In this document: piece by piece, positions 41,797-51,508 of the stretch
How the letters are laid out: each line of letters starts with the position of its first letter
How positions within the stretch are numbered: the stretch's first letter is position 1
Assembly: GCA_937975715.1 (NCBI GenBank)
Contig: CALJUA010000144.1
Coordinates: forward strand, 1 to 64,000
Direction: 5' to 3'
DNA: 64,000 nt
Source: an uncultured Candidatus Planktophila sp.
GTDB lineage: Bacteria > Actinomycetota > Actinomycetes > Nanopelagicales > Nanopelagicaceae
Notes under the pieces: model-generated
Database searches by the model: none
Told to the model about the DNA's origin: nothing
Seen by the model: the letters and a program-made list of their open reading frames with translations, nothing else
Program-made: the position numbers and the translations under genes

Positions 41797-41978
41797 GTCC
41801 ATCTCCATCTCATCGGTATGAAATGGAGGGACGAGCTCTATGAGCTCGCGGTACCACCCGCCTTGCAACACCAAGAGGTGTCGCCACTTTTTAACTTCAC
41901 ACGGTTGGCTCTACGCACCCACCGCGAGCGGTGAGCTTCTTCCAACTGGCTCAGCAGGTGATCGCCTCGTCATAGCCA
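41797..41978 (-). promoter_or_regulatory. T-box riboswitch (translational, ultrashort stem I) for ileS
   Basis: On the minus strand the T-box core GGGTGGTACCGCG (41847-41859) contains TGGT to pair with the ACCA end of uncharged tRNA-Ile. Upstream, TGGCT/AGCCA closes a short stem I whose tip, AGG-CGATCA-CCT, holds an ATC isoleucine specifier at 41960-41962 followed by A. Downstream, an 11-bp hairpin (41803-41828) buries the GGAG that lies 6 nt before the ileS ATG. No T run follows, so the switch should act on translation. This is the arrangement known for actinobacterial ileS leaders. Confidence 0.9.
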
Positions 41979-42073
41979 TGGTCGTGCAAATCCTTCGCGT
42001 AAGTCTAAACCATGAGAGGGCGATGACCACTTTCTACAGGCGTGGCAAGGTGGCGGGCGCGGGTAAAAAGGCA

Positions 42074-42079
42074 TAAGGT
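42074..42079 (+). promoter_or_regulatory. Candidate -10 of a leaderless promoter for the DksA-like gene
   Basis: TAAGGT is followed by GCGCGGC (7 nt) and the GTG at 42087. It selects this GTG over the in-frame GTG at 42078, which overlaps the -10 itself. Confidence 0.45.
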
Positions 42080-42086
42080 GCGCGGC

Positions 42087-42896
42087 GTGCCAGCAAAGAA
42101 GATTGCCCAGAAGCTCTTGAAGAAGGCGAAGCCTGTAGCAAAAAAGGCAGCCCCTGCCAAGAAAGCCGCTCCCGCAAAGAAGGCTGTCGCTAAAAAGGCT
42201 GCGCCTGCAAAGAAGGCTGTCGCTAAGAAGGCTGCGCCTGCAAAGAAGGCCGCTCCTGCGAAGAAAGTAGCAGCGAAGAAAGTTACTGAAGTAAAGAAGG
42301 CGCCTGGTCGCCCATTTCCTTCAAAGGTCGGTAAGACAACTCTTACCGTCGATGAAAAATCTCAAACAGTTTCCGTTGCAACGGTTGTAGCTCCCACTGC
42401 AGCTCCTGTTATTGAAGAGCGTCGCTTGGTGATGCCACCTCCACCACGTCCGGTAAAGAGCGGCAAGAAAGTTGCACCACTGAAGCCTTTGAAAGCAGCA
42501 CCAACTCCAGTGACAGCAGTCGAAGGTGAAGGAGCATGGAGCGCCGCTGAATTGAAATCAATTCGCGCAGAGCTTTCCAAAGAGCTCATTCGTCTACAAG
42601 CAGAGCTTGCAACGGTTGAAGCAGAGATGGATGAACTCATCTCAGATGCTGGCGATGGCGCTGGTGATGATCAGGCAGATTCAGGAACGAAGACTTTCGA
42701 GCGCGAGCACGAGATGTCACTTGTTTACAATGCACGTGACATGGTTCTTCAGACAGAGCGCGCACTCAGCCGCATTGATAATAAGACTTATGGAAATTGT
42801 GAAGTATGTGGTTCTCCCATTGGAAAAGCACGTCTCCGGGTATTTCCTCGCGCAACTCTCTGCATGATCTGTAAGCAGAAAGAAGAGCGGCGCTAA
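42087..42896 (+). CDS. TraR/DksA-type zinc-finger protein with a histone H1-like Lys/Ala tail
   Basis: About 269 residues. The first 75 or so are built of KKAAPAKKA-type repeats, like the tail of histone H1 and of some bacterial nucleoid proteins. A proline-rich linker follows. The C-terminal third is a DksA-like coiled coil (LIRLQAELATVEAEMDEL, DMVLQTERALSRID) and a TraR/DksA zinc finger, YGNCEVCGSPIGKARL to TLCMICK, with two C-x2-C pairs. DksA-type proteins bind the RNA polymerase secondary channel; the tail probably binds DNA or RNA. It precedes lspA by one base pair, as is common in actinobacteria. Confidence 0.88.
   Translation: MPAKKIAQKLLKKAKPVAKKAAPAKKAAPAKKAVAKKAAPAKKAVAKKAAPAKKAAPAKKVAAKKVTEVKKAPGRPFPSKVGKTTLTVDEKSQTVSVATVVAPTAAPVIEERRLVMPPPPRPVKSGKKVAPLKPLKAAPTPVTAVEGEGAWSAAELKSIRAELSKELIRLQAELATVEAEMDELISDAGDGAGDDQADSGTKTFEREHEMSLVYNARDMVLQTERALSRIDNKTYGNCEVCGSPIGKARLRVFPRATLCMICKQKEERR
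42181..42246 (+). repeat. 33-bp tandem repeat coding for the Lys/Ala tail
   Basis: Two adjacent 33-bp units (42181-42213 and 42214-42246) differ at a single base. They encode KKAVAKKAAPA-type units. Shorter related copies flank them. Slippage here would change tail length in steps of 11 residues. Confidence 0.9.
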
Positions 42897-42897
42897 G

Positions 42898-43389
42898 GTG
42901 CGCCGAACTTCACTCGTTCAGCGCCTCTTCTCACTTGCCACTTTTATTTGGGCGCTCGATTTCCTCACAAAAAATTGGGCGATAGCAAATCTCTCTTCAT
43001 CACCCCGCAAAGTAATTGGTTCATTTCTTCAACTGACACTTCTGCGCAATCCTGGTGCCGCATTTAGTATGGCGACAGGCTTCACCATTATCTTCACCTC
43101 AATCTCGATTTTTGTCGCACTCTTTATTGCGCGCTACGCATCTCGCATCACATCAAGCGGGTGGACTTATGTCGCTGGTCTCGTTCTTGGGGGAGTCCTT
43201 GGCAATCTCACTGATCGCATCTTCCGCGAGCCTGGCTTCCTCTATGGACATGTCATCGACTGGATCGAACTGCCCCATTGGCCAATCTTTAATATTGCAG
43301 ATTCATCAATATGCATTGCAGCTGCAATCGCTATCCTTCTCACTGTTCGTAATATCTCCCCGACAGCAAAGTCAGGATCTCATGAGTAG
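42898..43389 (+). CDS. lspA: Lipoprotein signal peptidase
   Basis: A 163-residue, four-helix membrane aspartyl protease that removes prolipoprotein signal peptides after Lgt has acted. The conserved blocks are LRNPGAAFSM, LGGVLGNLTDRIFR (first catalytic Asp) and WPIFNIADSSI (second). The start is GTG one base after the previous stop, so it depends on coupled translation. It overlaps rluD by 8 bp. The partner Lgt is encoded at 58550. Confidence 0.95.
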   Translation: MRRTSLVQRLFSLATFIWALDFLTKNWAIANLSSSPRKVIGSFLQLTLLRNPGAAFSMATGFTIIFTSISIFVALFIARYASRITSSGWTYVAGLVLGGVLGNLTDRIFREPGFLYGHVIDWIELPHWPIFNIADSSICIAAAIAILLTVRNISPTAKSGSHE

Positions 43390-44320
43390 AGACCACCGCA
43401 CGCTTATCGTGCCGGAAGGCGTCGCTGGCGAACGTATTGATAGTGCACTGACGCGCGTCCTTGGTTTATCACGTACTTCCATTGTGAAGTTACTCGAAGA
43501 TGGTGATATCCGCAGTGATGGCAAGGCTTTATCAAAATCAGAGCGAGTCACCGCAGGGCAGATGATTGATGTTCTGATGCCAGAGCAAATCCATGCTGAT
43601 CCCATTCCTTTGACTCCGCTAGATGGCTTAACAATTGTCTACAACGATGAGGAAATTGTTGTCGTCGATAAGCCTGTCGGATGCGCCGCACATCCTGCGC
43701 CAGGATGGACTGGACCAACAGTGATTGGTGCGCTCCTTGCAGCGGGATACACGATTTCTACAAGTGGACCTGCAGAACGTGCCGGCATTGTTCATCGCCT
43801 CGATGCGGGCACAAGTGGATTGATGATTGTCGCAAAGACCGATCGCGCATATCTCAAACTCAAAGAGATGTTCCGTGATCATGATGTCGAAAAGACTTAT
43901 CACGCACTCGTGCAGGGACATATGGATCCTTCAGAAGGAACCATCGATGCACCTATCGATCGCCACCCCACACAAGATCACCGCTTTGCAGTTGTTGCAG
44001 ATGGCAAAGAGAGCATTACTCATTACCAAATAATCGAGTACTACCGTTCTGTCTCGATGGTGAAAGTGGAACTTGAGACGGGACGCACTCACCAGATCCG
44101 TGTGCACTTCTCGGCGCTCGGTCATCCACTTGTGGGAGATACGACCTACGGCGCAGATCCAGTATTAGGTAAGTCACTTGCAATGCGTAGACCGTGGCTA
44201 CACGCATTGGAGCTCCGCTTTAACCACCCGGTCAGCGGCGAGGCGCTCGTTCTTACAGCTCCATATCCACCTGACCTTCAGGCTTCTCTGGCGTTGCTTT
44301 CGGAGGCTGTTCTGCCGTAA
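43382..44320 (+). CDS. rluD: 23S rRNA pseudouridine synthase, RluD-like (RluA family)
   Basis: A 312-residue RluA-family pseudouridine synthase. It has an N-terminal S4 RNA-binding domain (RIDSALTRVLGLSRTSIVKLL, core LGLSRTSIVKLLEDG), IVVVDKPVGCAAHP, the catalytic-Asp motif GIVHRLDAGTSGLM, and LETGRTHQIRVHFSALGHPLVGD (core GRTHQIRVH). Known actinobacterial partners modify the helix 69 loop of 23S rRNA; exact sites are inferred. The ATG overlaps the lspA end. Confidence 0.93.
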   Translation: MSRDHRTLIVPEGVAGERIDSALTRVLGLSRTSIVKLLEDGDIRSDGKALSKSERVTAGQMIDVLMPEQIHADPIPLTPLDGLTIVYNDEEIVVVDKPVGCAAHPAPGWTGPTVIGALLAAGYTISTSGPAERAGIVHRLDAGTSGLMIVAKTDRAYLKLKEMFRDHDVEKTYHALVQGHMDPSEGTIDAPIDRHPTQDHRFAVVADGKESITHYQIIEYYRSVSMVKVELETGRTHQIRVHFSALGHPLVGDTTYGADPVLGKSLAMRRPWLHALELRFNHPVSGEALVLTAPYPPDLQASLALLSEAVLP

Positions 44321-44340
44321 CGGGATAAGGTGCTCCCATA

Positions 44341-47300
44341 ATGTCATCTGAAGATCACTCAGCTTCACGGGCATCGACGCAAGACTCGTTTGTACATCTC
44401 CATGTGCATACCGAGTACTCGATGCTCGATGGTGCCGCGCGCGTAAGCGAACTCGTTAAAGAGGTAGCGCGTCAAGAGATGCCAGCGATTGCAATGACAG
44501 ATCACGGAAATGTCTTCGGCGCATTTGATTTCTATAAGCAGGCAACAAAGGCCGGCGTTAAACCTATTATCGGCATCGAAGCATATGTAGCTCCAGAATC
44601 TCGCCACGACAAGAAGCGCATTCAATGGGGCGATGGCGGCGAAGATGATGTATCAGGCGGTGGCGCATATACCCACATGACAATCTTGGCTGAAAATAAC
44701 GAAGGCCTCGGAAACCTCTTCAGACTTTCATCACTGGCATCACTCGAAGGCTATTACTACAAGCCACGTATGGATCGCGAGCTCCTCAGTAAATATGCCG
44801 ATGGTCTCATTGCAACAACTGGTTGCCCTGGTGGTGAGATTCAAACGCGTCTCCGTATGGGCAAATACAAGGAAGCTCTCCGCGCAGCGAGTGATTACCG
44901 AGATATCTTCGGCGCAAATAACTTCTTCCTCGAACTCATGGATCACGACATTGAGATTGAAAATCGCGTCAAAGCAGATTTAATGAAGCTCGGCAAAGAT
45001 CTCAAACTGCCACTTCTTGCTACCAACGATCTGCACTACACGCACCATGAAGATGCCGATGCGCACGCTGCCCTTCTCTGTGTTCAATCTGGCTCCACAT
45101 TGGCAGATCCCAAGCGATTTAAATTCGATAACTCCGAGTTCTATGTCAAAACAGCAGCACAGATGCGCGAACTCTTTAAAGAGACCCCAGATGCATGCGA
45201 TAACACTTTGCTGATTGCAGAGCGTTGCAATGTCACGTTGCGCGAAGGTGAAAACCTCATGCCTCGCTTCGATGTTCCTAAGGGCGAGACTGAAGATTCA
45301 TGGCTGCGCTCAGAATCGATTCGAGGTCTTGCCGAGAAGTTGGGGGAGAAGCTCACCCCAGCTCATACCGATCGTTTGAATTACGAACTCGATGTCATGA
45401 TCAAGATGGGATTCCCAGGCTACTTCCTCGTTGTTGCTGACCTTTGCAATCATGCCCGAAAAGTTGGCATCCGTGTTGGTCCTGGTCGCGGATCTGCAGC
45501 AGGTTCACTTGTTGCATATGCACTTGGTATTACAGGTCTGGATCCAATCGAACACGGACTTTTGTTCGAACGATTCTTGAACCCAGAACGTATCTCCATG
45601 CCCGATATCGACTTGGACTTCGACGAACGTCGACGCTCTGAAATGATTCGTTATGCAACAGAGAAGTACGGTGAAGATCGAGTTGCTCAGATCATTACCT
45701 ACGGAACCATCAAATCTAAACAAGCGCTTAAAGATTCGACTCGCGTACTTGGATATCCATATGCAGTCGGTGAAAAACTGACCAAGGCGCTTCCACCATC
45801 TGTCATGGGCAAGGACATCACCTTAAGTGGTGTATTTGATCCGAAAGATGCACGCTACGGCGAAGCTGGTGAATTCCGCCAGCTCTACGAGACCGATGTT
45901 GACTCCAAGCGCGTAGTTGATTTAGCGCGAGGACTTGAAGGCCTCAAGCGCCAATGGGGTGTCCACGCAGCAGGTGTGATTCTCTCTCGCGATCCACTTC
46001 TCGATGTCATTCCAATTCATCGCCGTGAATCCGATGGTTCAATCATTACTCAGTTTGATATGGGTGCATGTGAAGCAACCGGTCTTCTGAAGATGGACTT
46101 TCTCGGTCTTCGCAACCTCTCTGTTCTCGATGACACTCTTGCCAATATTAAAGAGAACCAAAATATCGATCTTATTCTCGAAGATTTACCGCTGGCAGAT
46201 CAGAAGACATTCGAACTCCTATCGCGCGGTGACACGCTCGGCGTCTTTCAGCTCGATGGTGGAGGAATGCGCTCGTTGCTTCGTGCCATGGCACCTGACT
46301 CATTTGAAGATATCTCTGCGGTGATTGCGCTCTATCGCCCGGGACCTATGGGTGAAAACTCACATAATGATTATGCAGATCGTAAGAATGGTCGCAAGAA
46401 AGTCGAACCAATCCATCCAGAACTATCTGATGCTCTCCAAGATATTTTGGGCGATACCTACGGTCTGATTGTCTATCAAGAGCAGGTAATGGCGATTGCT
46501 CAGAAAGTTGCCGGCTTTACTCTCGGACGCGCAGATCTTCTTCGTAAAGCGATGGGTAAGAAGAATAAAGAGATTCTCGATAAGGAATACGTTCCATTCG
46601 AAGCTGGCATGAAGGCCAATGGTTTCTCCGAAGTTGCCATCAAGCGACTCTGGGAAGTTCTGATTCCGTTCTCGGATTATGCATTTAACCGGGCACACTC
46701 CGCTGGATATGGCGTTGTTTCATTCTGGACCGCATACCTCAAGGCAAACTTCCCAACCGAGTACATGGCAGCGCTGCTGACATCTGTACGTGACGATAAA
46801 GATAAGTCAGCGCTCTACCTCTCTGAATGTCGTCGGATGGGTATCAAGGTCTTGCCGCCTGATGTCAATGAATCCAATGCCGAGTACACGCCTCGTGGTC
46901 GCGACATTCGCTTCGGTCTTGCGGCTATTCGTAACGTCGGCGAAGGTGTTGTTGCATCGATTAAGGCCTCTCGCCAAGCAAAAGGCAATTTCACATCTTT
47001 CGGAGATTTTCTCGCAAAGGTCGATGCTCAGGTGTGCAATAAGAAGACAATCGAATCGTTGATTAAAGGTGGCGCATTTGATGAGCTCAAGCATCCACGC
47101 AAGGGTTTAATGACAATTCACCTCGAAGCTATTGATTCGGTCATCGAAACTAAGCGTGCTGAAGCAATTGGTCAGTTCGATCTATTTGGTGGCGAAACCT
47201 CCAGCGATGTTGCAGGTTTGGAAGTCGAGATCCCGCAGACCGAATGGGATAAGGGAACCCTCCTTGCCTTCGAGCGCGAAATGTTGGGGCTCTACGTTTC

Positions 47301-47874
47301 AGATCATCCGCTTCTCGGCGTTGAACACGTACTGCGCTCACATACAGATATGTCTATCAGCGCGCTCCTTGATGAAGGCGTCCCTGATGGCATGGTGACA
47401 ATCGGTGGATTGATTACCGGTGTGCAGCGAAAAGTTTCTCGCAATGGAGATTCGTGGGCTGTGGTAAATATTGAAGATCTCGAAGGATCGATTGAGGCGC
47501 TCTTCTTCTCAAAGACATACAACCAATATTCGCTCTCTCTCACCGAAGACCGGGTGGTCGTGATTCGTGGCCGTTTCTCTCGAAGCGATGAACAAGTCAG
47601 ATTTACTGCGATGGAGATGACGATGCCCGATATCACTAGCGGCCCAACTGGTCCGATCTTGATCTCTCTTCCGGCAGCACAGGTAACTCCACCAATTGTT
47701 GAGCGGATGAAAGAGATTTTGAAATCTCATCCTGGAAAACGTGAAGTTCACCTCCATGTCATCGATACCCAGAAGTCCACAACACTAAAGGTAGATGCTC
47801 TAGTGACAGCATCACCAAGTCTGAGCGCAGATCTCAAGGCGATCTTGGGTCCTGACTGCATCGTCCGCGGCTAA
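44341..47874 (+). CDS. dnaE1: Replicative DNA polymerase III alpha subunit
   Basis: A 1177-residue C-family polymerase, the essential replicase. The PHP domain keeps its metal residues: VHLHVHTEYSML, AMTDHGNVFG and ATNDLHYTHHED. The palm acids are in PDIDLDFDERRR and KMDFLGLRNL; VGPGRGSAAGSL, GVFQLDGGGMRSL and LLRKAMGKKNKE are further signatures. An OB domain lies near the C-terminus. TAAGGT is 9 nt upstream of the ATG, which would give an almost leaderless mRNA. It sits between rluD and hisD, the usual actinobacterial place. Confidence 0.97.
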   Translation: MSSEDHSASRASTQDSFVHLHVHTEYSMLDGAARVSELVKEVARQEMPAIAMTDHGNVFGAFDFYKQATKAGVKPIIGIEAYVAPESRHDKKRIQWGDGGEDDVSGGGAYTHMTILAENNEGLGNLFRLSSLASLEGYYYKPRMDRELLSKYADGLIATTGCPGGEIQTRLRMGKYKEALRAASDYRDIFGANNFFLELMDHDIEIENRVKADLMKLGKDLKLPLLATNDLHYTHHEDADAHAALLCVQSGSTLADPKRFKFDNSEFYVKTAAQMRELFKETPDACDNTLLIAERCNVTLREGENLMPRFDVPKGETEDSWLRSESIRGLAEKLGEKLTPAHTDRLNYELDVMIKMGFPGYFLVVADLCNHARKVGIRVGPGRGSAAGSLVAYALGITGLDPIEHGLLFERFLNPERISMPDIDLDFDERRRSEMIRYATEKYGEDRVAQIITYGTIKSKQALKDSTRVLGYPYAVGEKLTKALPPSVMGKDITLSGVFDPKDARYGEAGEFRQLYETDVDSKRVVDLARGLEGLKRQWGVHAAGVILSRDPLLDVIPIHRRESDGSIITQFDMGACEATGLLKMDFLGLRNLSVLDDTLANIKENQNIDLILEDLPLADQKTFELLSRGDTLGVFQLDGGGMRSLLRAMAPDSFEDISAVIALYRPGPMGENSHNDYADRKNGRKKVEPIHPELSDALQDILGDTYGLIVYQEQVMAIAQKVAGFTLGRADLLRKAMGKKNKEILDKEYVPFEAGMKANGFSEVAIKRLWEVLIPFSDYAFNRAHSAGYGVVSFWTAYLKANFPTEYMAALLTSVRDDKDKSALYLSECRRMGIKVLPPDVNESNAEYTPRGRDIRFGLAAIRNVGEGVVASIKASRQAKGNFTSFGDFLAKVDAQVCNKKTIESLIKGGAFDELKHPRKGLMTIHLEAIDSVIETKRAEAIGQFDLFGGETSSDVAGLEVEIPQTEWDKGTLLAFEREMLGLYVSDHPLLGVEHVLRSHTDMSISALLDEGVPDGMVTIGGLITGVQRKVSRNGDSWAVVNIEDLEGSIEALFFSKTYNQYSLSLTEDRVVVIRGRFSRSDEQVRFTAMEMTMPDITSGPTGPILISLPAAQVTPPIVERMKEILKSHPGKREVHLHVIDTQKSTTLKVDALVTASPSLSADLKAILGPDCIVRG

Positions 47875-47903
47875 TCGCGGCGCATTGCGGGCGCAGCTCA
47901 CCG

Positions 47904-47909
47904 TAGAAT
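47904..47909 (+). promoter_or_regulatory. Candidate -10 of a leaderless promoter for the his operon
   Basis: TAGAAT is followed by AAGCAC (6 nt) and the hisD ATG. No Shine-Dalgarno is present in the 41-bp dnaE1-hisD gap. Confidence 0.55.
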
Positions 47910-47915
47910 AAGCAC

Positions 47916-49223
47916 ATGTTGCGACGCGTAGATCTCCGAGGCAAGAACCTCAGCAAAGATCAATATCAGCGCGAACTCCCACGTGCCACCCTCGATGTTG
48001 CCGCTGCAATGGTGGAAATCGAACCGATTTTGCACCGAGTCAAAAACGGTACCGAGGCAGACCTCATTGCTCTCGCAGAGCAATTTGATGGAGTCAAGCC
48101 TGCCTATATCCGCGTTCCGCAATCTGAGCTCGATGCAGCTCTAGCAAACCTCGCCCCAGAGATTCGCGCAGCTTTAGAAGTTTCAGCTGCACGCATTCGT
48201 ACAGTGCATAGCGCGCAGACTCGTGACGAGAAGAAAGTTACCGTCGTAGATGGTGGCACCGTCAGCGAAAAGTGGATTCCGGTAGATCGCGTGGGTCTCT
48301 ATGTACCCGGGGGACGTGCTGTCTATCCAAGTTCAGTCTTAATGAATGTGATTCCTGCACAGATCGCACAAGTATCTAGCATTGCAGTGGCATCACCTCC
48401 TCAAGTAGAAAATGGCGGATTGCCCCACCCAACCATCTTGGCTGCCTGTGCTCTTCTCGGTATCACCGAGGTCTACGCAGTAGGTGGCGCACAAGCAATC
48501 GCTCTCTTTGCCTATGGCATGGAAGGCGTTGCAGCAAAATGTGATTTAGTTACAGGTCCTGGAAATATCTATGTTGCAGCCGCAAAGCGTGCCCTGCGAG
48601 GAATCATCGGAATTGATTCAGAGGCAGGTCCGACCGAGATTGCAATTCTTGCTGACAAAACTGCAATCCCTGCAGATGTTGCAACGGATCTGATTAGTCA
48701 GGCTGAACACGATGTCATCGCGGCAGCAGTACTAGTGACAGATTCATCAGATTTGATCGATGCAGTTCAGGTCGAACTTGAAAAGCGTGTTCTTGCGACA
48801 CGACACTCAGATCGCATTCGAACCGCGCTCACCGGTATTCAATCTGCTGCCGTATTGGTTGATTCAATCGAACAAGGCCTTGATGTCGTTAATGCTTACG
48901 CAGCCGAACACCTTGAGATTCAAACTGTTAACGCTGCAGCGGATGCGCAGAAGATTCGCAATGCCGGTGCAGTATTTATTGGTCGCTTCTCGCCAGTCTC
49001 TCTCGGTGATTACTCTGCCGGTTCTAATCACGTACTTCCTACTGGTGGATGTGCCTGCCACAGCAGCGGTTTATCGGTGCAATCTTTCCTCAAGGGAATT
49101 CACTACATCGAATACGGTCAGCAGGCATTTACAGATATTGCATCGACGGTAATCACCTTAGCTAACGCAGAAGATCTTCCTGCACACGGTGAAGCAATCT
49201 CTGCCCGATTTGAGTCGCTATGA
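47916..49223 (+). CDS. hisD: Histidinol dehydrogenase
   Basis: A 435-residue zinc- and NAD-dependent enzyme for the last two steps of histidine synthesis. It has [19 protein letters not shown] (core [11 protein letters not shown]), [55 protein letters not shown] (core QAEHD) and SNHVLPTGG, all family motifs. It is first in hisD-C-B-H-priA-F-I and overlaps hisC by 4 bp. Confidence 0.97.
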   Translation: MLRRVDLRGKNLSKDQYQRELPRATLDVAAAMVEIEPILHRVKNGTEADLIALAEQFDGVKPAYIRVPQSELDAALANLAPEIRAALEVSAARIRTVHSAQTRDEKKVTVVDGGTVSEKWIPVDRVGLYVPGGRAVYPSSVLMNVIPAQIAQVSSIAVASPPQVENGGLPHPTILAACALLGITEVYAVGGAQAIALFAYGMEGVAAKCDLVTGPGNIYVAAAKRALRGIIGIDSEAGPTEIAILADKTAIPADVATDLISQAEHDVIAAAVLVTDSSDLIDAVQVELEKRVLATRHSDRIRTALTGIQSAAVLVDSIEQGLDVVNAYAAEHLEIQTVNAAADAQKIRNAGAVFIGRFSPVSLGDYSAGSNHVLPTGGCACHSSGLSVQSFLKGIHYIEYGQQAFTDIASTVITLANAEDLPAHGEAISARFESL

Positions 49224-50305
49224 GCCAATGGCCAAGCTGGCTTCCGCTGGCAGAACGTTTGCGTCCGCTATCACCATATGGCGCGCCTCAGGTTCCAGCA
49301 GAAGCAGTGCTCAACACTAATGAAAATCCATTTTCGCTCTCACCACAGCTTGCTGCCGCAATAGCTTCACGCGTTGAGAAAACTGCACTGAATCTCAACC
49401 GTTACCCAGATCGCGATGCAGTTGCGCTCCGCAACGGTCTTGCAGCTTTCATTAATTCACTCTCATCAACAGATGTCACCGTCGACAATATCTGGGCCGC
49501 AAATGGCAGTAACGAAATCATCCAATCTCTCTGCTTGGCATTTGGAGATAAGGGCGCACTTGGTTTCACGCCTTCATACTCCATGCACCCGCTCATTGCT
49601 CGCGTAACAAATACTCAATGGCATGAAGGACGACGTCGCGAAGACTTCTCACTTGATGTGGCTCATGCGAAAGAAGATATAGCCCAGTCATCTCCTTCAC
49701 TAACCTTTATCACCACGCCTAATAACCCAACGGGCAGCTCAGTCACAATTGCAGAGATTGAAGAGATTGCGAAAGTGGTTCCAGGGTTATTAGTTGTCGA
49801 TGAGGCATATGCAGAATTCTCAGATGAAACTTCAGCGGTAACGTTAATCAAGAAGTATCCGCAGGTTGTCGTGATTCGCACCATGAGCAAAGCGTTTTCA
49901 TTTGCGGGTGTGCGCCTCGGCTATCTCGTTGCGGATAGATCTGTCATCGATGCAATGTTCCTGGTTCGCCTCCCGTACCACCTCAGTGCAATCACACAAG
50001 CAGCAGCTGAGGTAGCCCTCGAATATCGTGATGAGCTACTGGGTAATGTGGCAACTCTTATAGCCAATCGTCAGAAAGTACAGAGCCAGCTAGAAGCACT
50101 TGGATTGCGCGTCGTGCCAAGTAAGGCGAACTTCTTGCTCTTCTCAGGATTTGATATTCCAGCACCTATTCTCTGGAAGTCACTCTTGGATGCCGGTGTC
50201 CTCATTCGCGATGTGGGATTATCAGGTCACTTGCGAGTGACCATCGGCATTGAAGCCGAAAACAACCTCTTTATCAACGCACTCACTGCAATCATCACTA
50301 AGTAA
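49220..50305 (+). CDS. hisC: Histidinol-phosphate aminotransferase
   Basis: A 361-residue fold-type I PLP enzyme that transaminates imidazole-acetol phosphate. It shows [52 protein letters not shown] and the PLP lysine in [15 protein letters not shown]. Its stop shares bases with a possible upstream start of hisB. Confidence 0.95.
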   Translation: MSQWPSWLPLAERLRPLSPYGAPQVPAEAVLNTNENPFSLSPQLAAAIASRVEKTALNLNRYPDRDAVALRNGLAAFINSLSSTDVTVDNIWAANGSNEIIQSLCLAFGDKGALGFTPSYSMHPLIARVTNTQWHEGRRREDFSLDVAHAKEDIAQSSPSLTFITTPNNPTGSSVTIAEIEEIAKVVPGLLVVDEAYAEFSDETSAVTLIKKYPQVVVIRTMSKAFSFAGVRLGYLVADRSVIDAMFLVRLPYHLSAITQAAAEVALEYRDELLGNVATLIANRQKVQSQLEALGLRVVPSKANFLLFSGFDIPAPILWKSLLDAGVLIRDVGLSGHLRVTIGIEAENNLFINALTAIITK

Positions 50306-50316
50306 TGGAGAAGCCC

Positions 50317-50901
50317 ATGAGAAATGCACGAGTAGAACGCACAACTAAGGAATCTAGCGTCCTCGTCGACCTCACACTGGATGGAACTGGCGAAATCTCA
50401 GTTGATACTGGAGTCCCTTTCTTTGATCACATGATGTCTCAGTTGGGCAAGCACTCAGGTTTTAACCTCACTATTAAGACAACTGGTGATATCGATGTTG
50501 ATTCACACCACACAGTCGAAGATACATCTCTCGCATTTGGTCAGGCGCTTCGCGAAGCGCTGGGAGATAAGGCGGGCATTCGTCGCTTCGGCGATGCGAT
50601 GGTTCCACTCGATGAAGTTCTCGTGCAGGCGGCTGTCGATTTATCAGGTCGTCCATATCTTGTGCACCGTCAACCAGAGATCGTCGAACTCATCGGAACA
50701 TTCGATACAACACTGGGTCGTCACATCTGGGAGTCCATCGTTGCCGAAGCACGTATCGCACTTCACGTGCGCGTACTTGAAGGTCGCAATGCTCACCACG
50801 TCTTTGAAGCCCAGTTCAAGGCTGTAGCTCGCGCACTTCGTGATGCTGTTGCTATCGATGGACGTACCGCTGGAATTCCTTCTACAAAGGGCACTCTCTA
50901 A
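50317..50901 (+). CDS. hisB: Imidazoleglycerol-phosphate dehydratase
   Basis: A 194-residue manganese enzyme. Two half-repeats are visible with [37 protein letters not shown] (core DSHHTVED) and [18 protein letters not shown] (core [11 protein letters not shown]). The protein is monofunctional; the phosphatase domain found in enterobacteria is absent. The ATG at 50317 has GGAG 6 nt upstream; an ATG at 50305 that overlaps the hisC stop is the alternative. Confidence 0.95.
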   Translation: MRNARVERTTKESSVLVDLTLDGTGEISVDTGVPFFDHMMSQLGKHSGFNLTIKTTGDIDVDSHHTVEDTSLAFGQALREALGDKAGIRRFGDAMVPLDEVLVQAAVDLSGRPYLVHRQPEIVELIGTFDTTLGRHIWESIVAEARIALHVRVLEGRNAHHVFEAQFKAVARALRDAVAIDGRTAGIPSTKGTL

Positions 50902-50905
50902 TTCA

Positions 50906-51508
50906 ATGGCGATTGCCATCCTTGATTACGGATCTGGAAACCTGCGGTCAGCTCTTCGCGCCTTCGAGCGTGCAGGTAAAGATGTAGTTCTTACATCTGA
51001 TTACTCAGTTGCACTTGAGGCAGAAGGTCTCGTAGTTCCAGGTGTCGGTGCATTTGGAGCATGTATGCAAGGACTCGCATCTGTAAAAGGTGATGCACTT
51101 GTTCGCGAACGAGTTGCGCTTGCTCGTCCCACAATCGGTATCTGCGTAGGAATGCAGATTCTCTTCGCTCACGGAGTCGAATATGGCAACCATGAGGGTG
51201 TCGGAATCTGGCCTTCGACAGTTGAAAAACTGAGCGCTCCTGTTCTTCCGCATATGGGGTGGAACACCGTTGATGTAGCTTCAGGAAGCAATCTCTTTAA
51301 GGGTGTTGAAGGTGAATCCTTTTACTTTGTTCATTCATACGGCGTCACTCAGAAAGCGGAGTCAACTGCGTTGCAGTCATGGACAGATTACGACACTCGA
51401 TTTTTAGCAGCCATTGAAGATGGCGTTATCAGTGCAACACAATTTCATCCGGAAAAATCTGGAGATGCAGGTCTCCACCTCATTAAGAATTGGGTATCTA
51501 CGCTATGA
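50906..51508 (+). CDS. hisH: Imidazole glycerol phosphate synthase glutaminase subunit
   Basis: A 200-residue class I glutamine amidotransferase that feeds ammonia to HisF. The start is [15 protein letters not shown]; the nucleophile is Cys in [10 protein letters not shown], and the His/Glu pair is in TQFHPEKSG. The ATG lies 4 bp after hisB. It overlaps priA by 4 bp. Confidence 0.96.
   Translation: MAIAILDYGSGNLRSALRAFERAGKDVVLTSDYSVALEAEGLVVPGVGAFGACMQGLASVKGDALVRERVALARPTIGICVGMQILFAHGVEYGNHEGVGIWPSTVEKLSAPVLPHMGWNTVDVASGSNLFKGVEGESFYFVHSYGVTQKAESTALQSWTDYDTRFLAAIEDGVISATQFHPEKSGDAGLHLIKNWVSTL

Noticed and set aside
41797..41874. 26-residue N-terminal extension of ileS
   Set aside because: These codons lie in the T-box core and sequestrator hairpin.
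42042..42086. Upstream in-frame starts of the DksA-like gene
   Set aside because: The GTG at 42078 overlaps the candidate -10 and the stretch before it does not resemble the family; 42087 has the better spacing.
42898..44320. Plus-strand frame running from inside lspA into rluD as a fusion protein
   Set aside because: It is an out-of-frame reading of lspA; both genes are complete with their own motifs and an 8-bp overlap.
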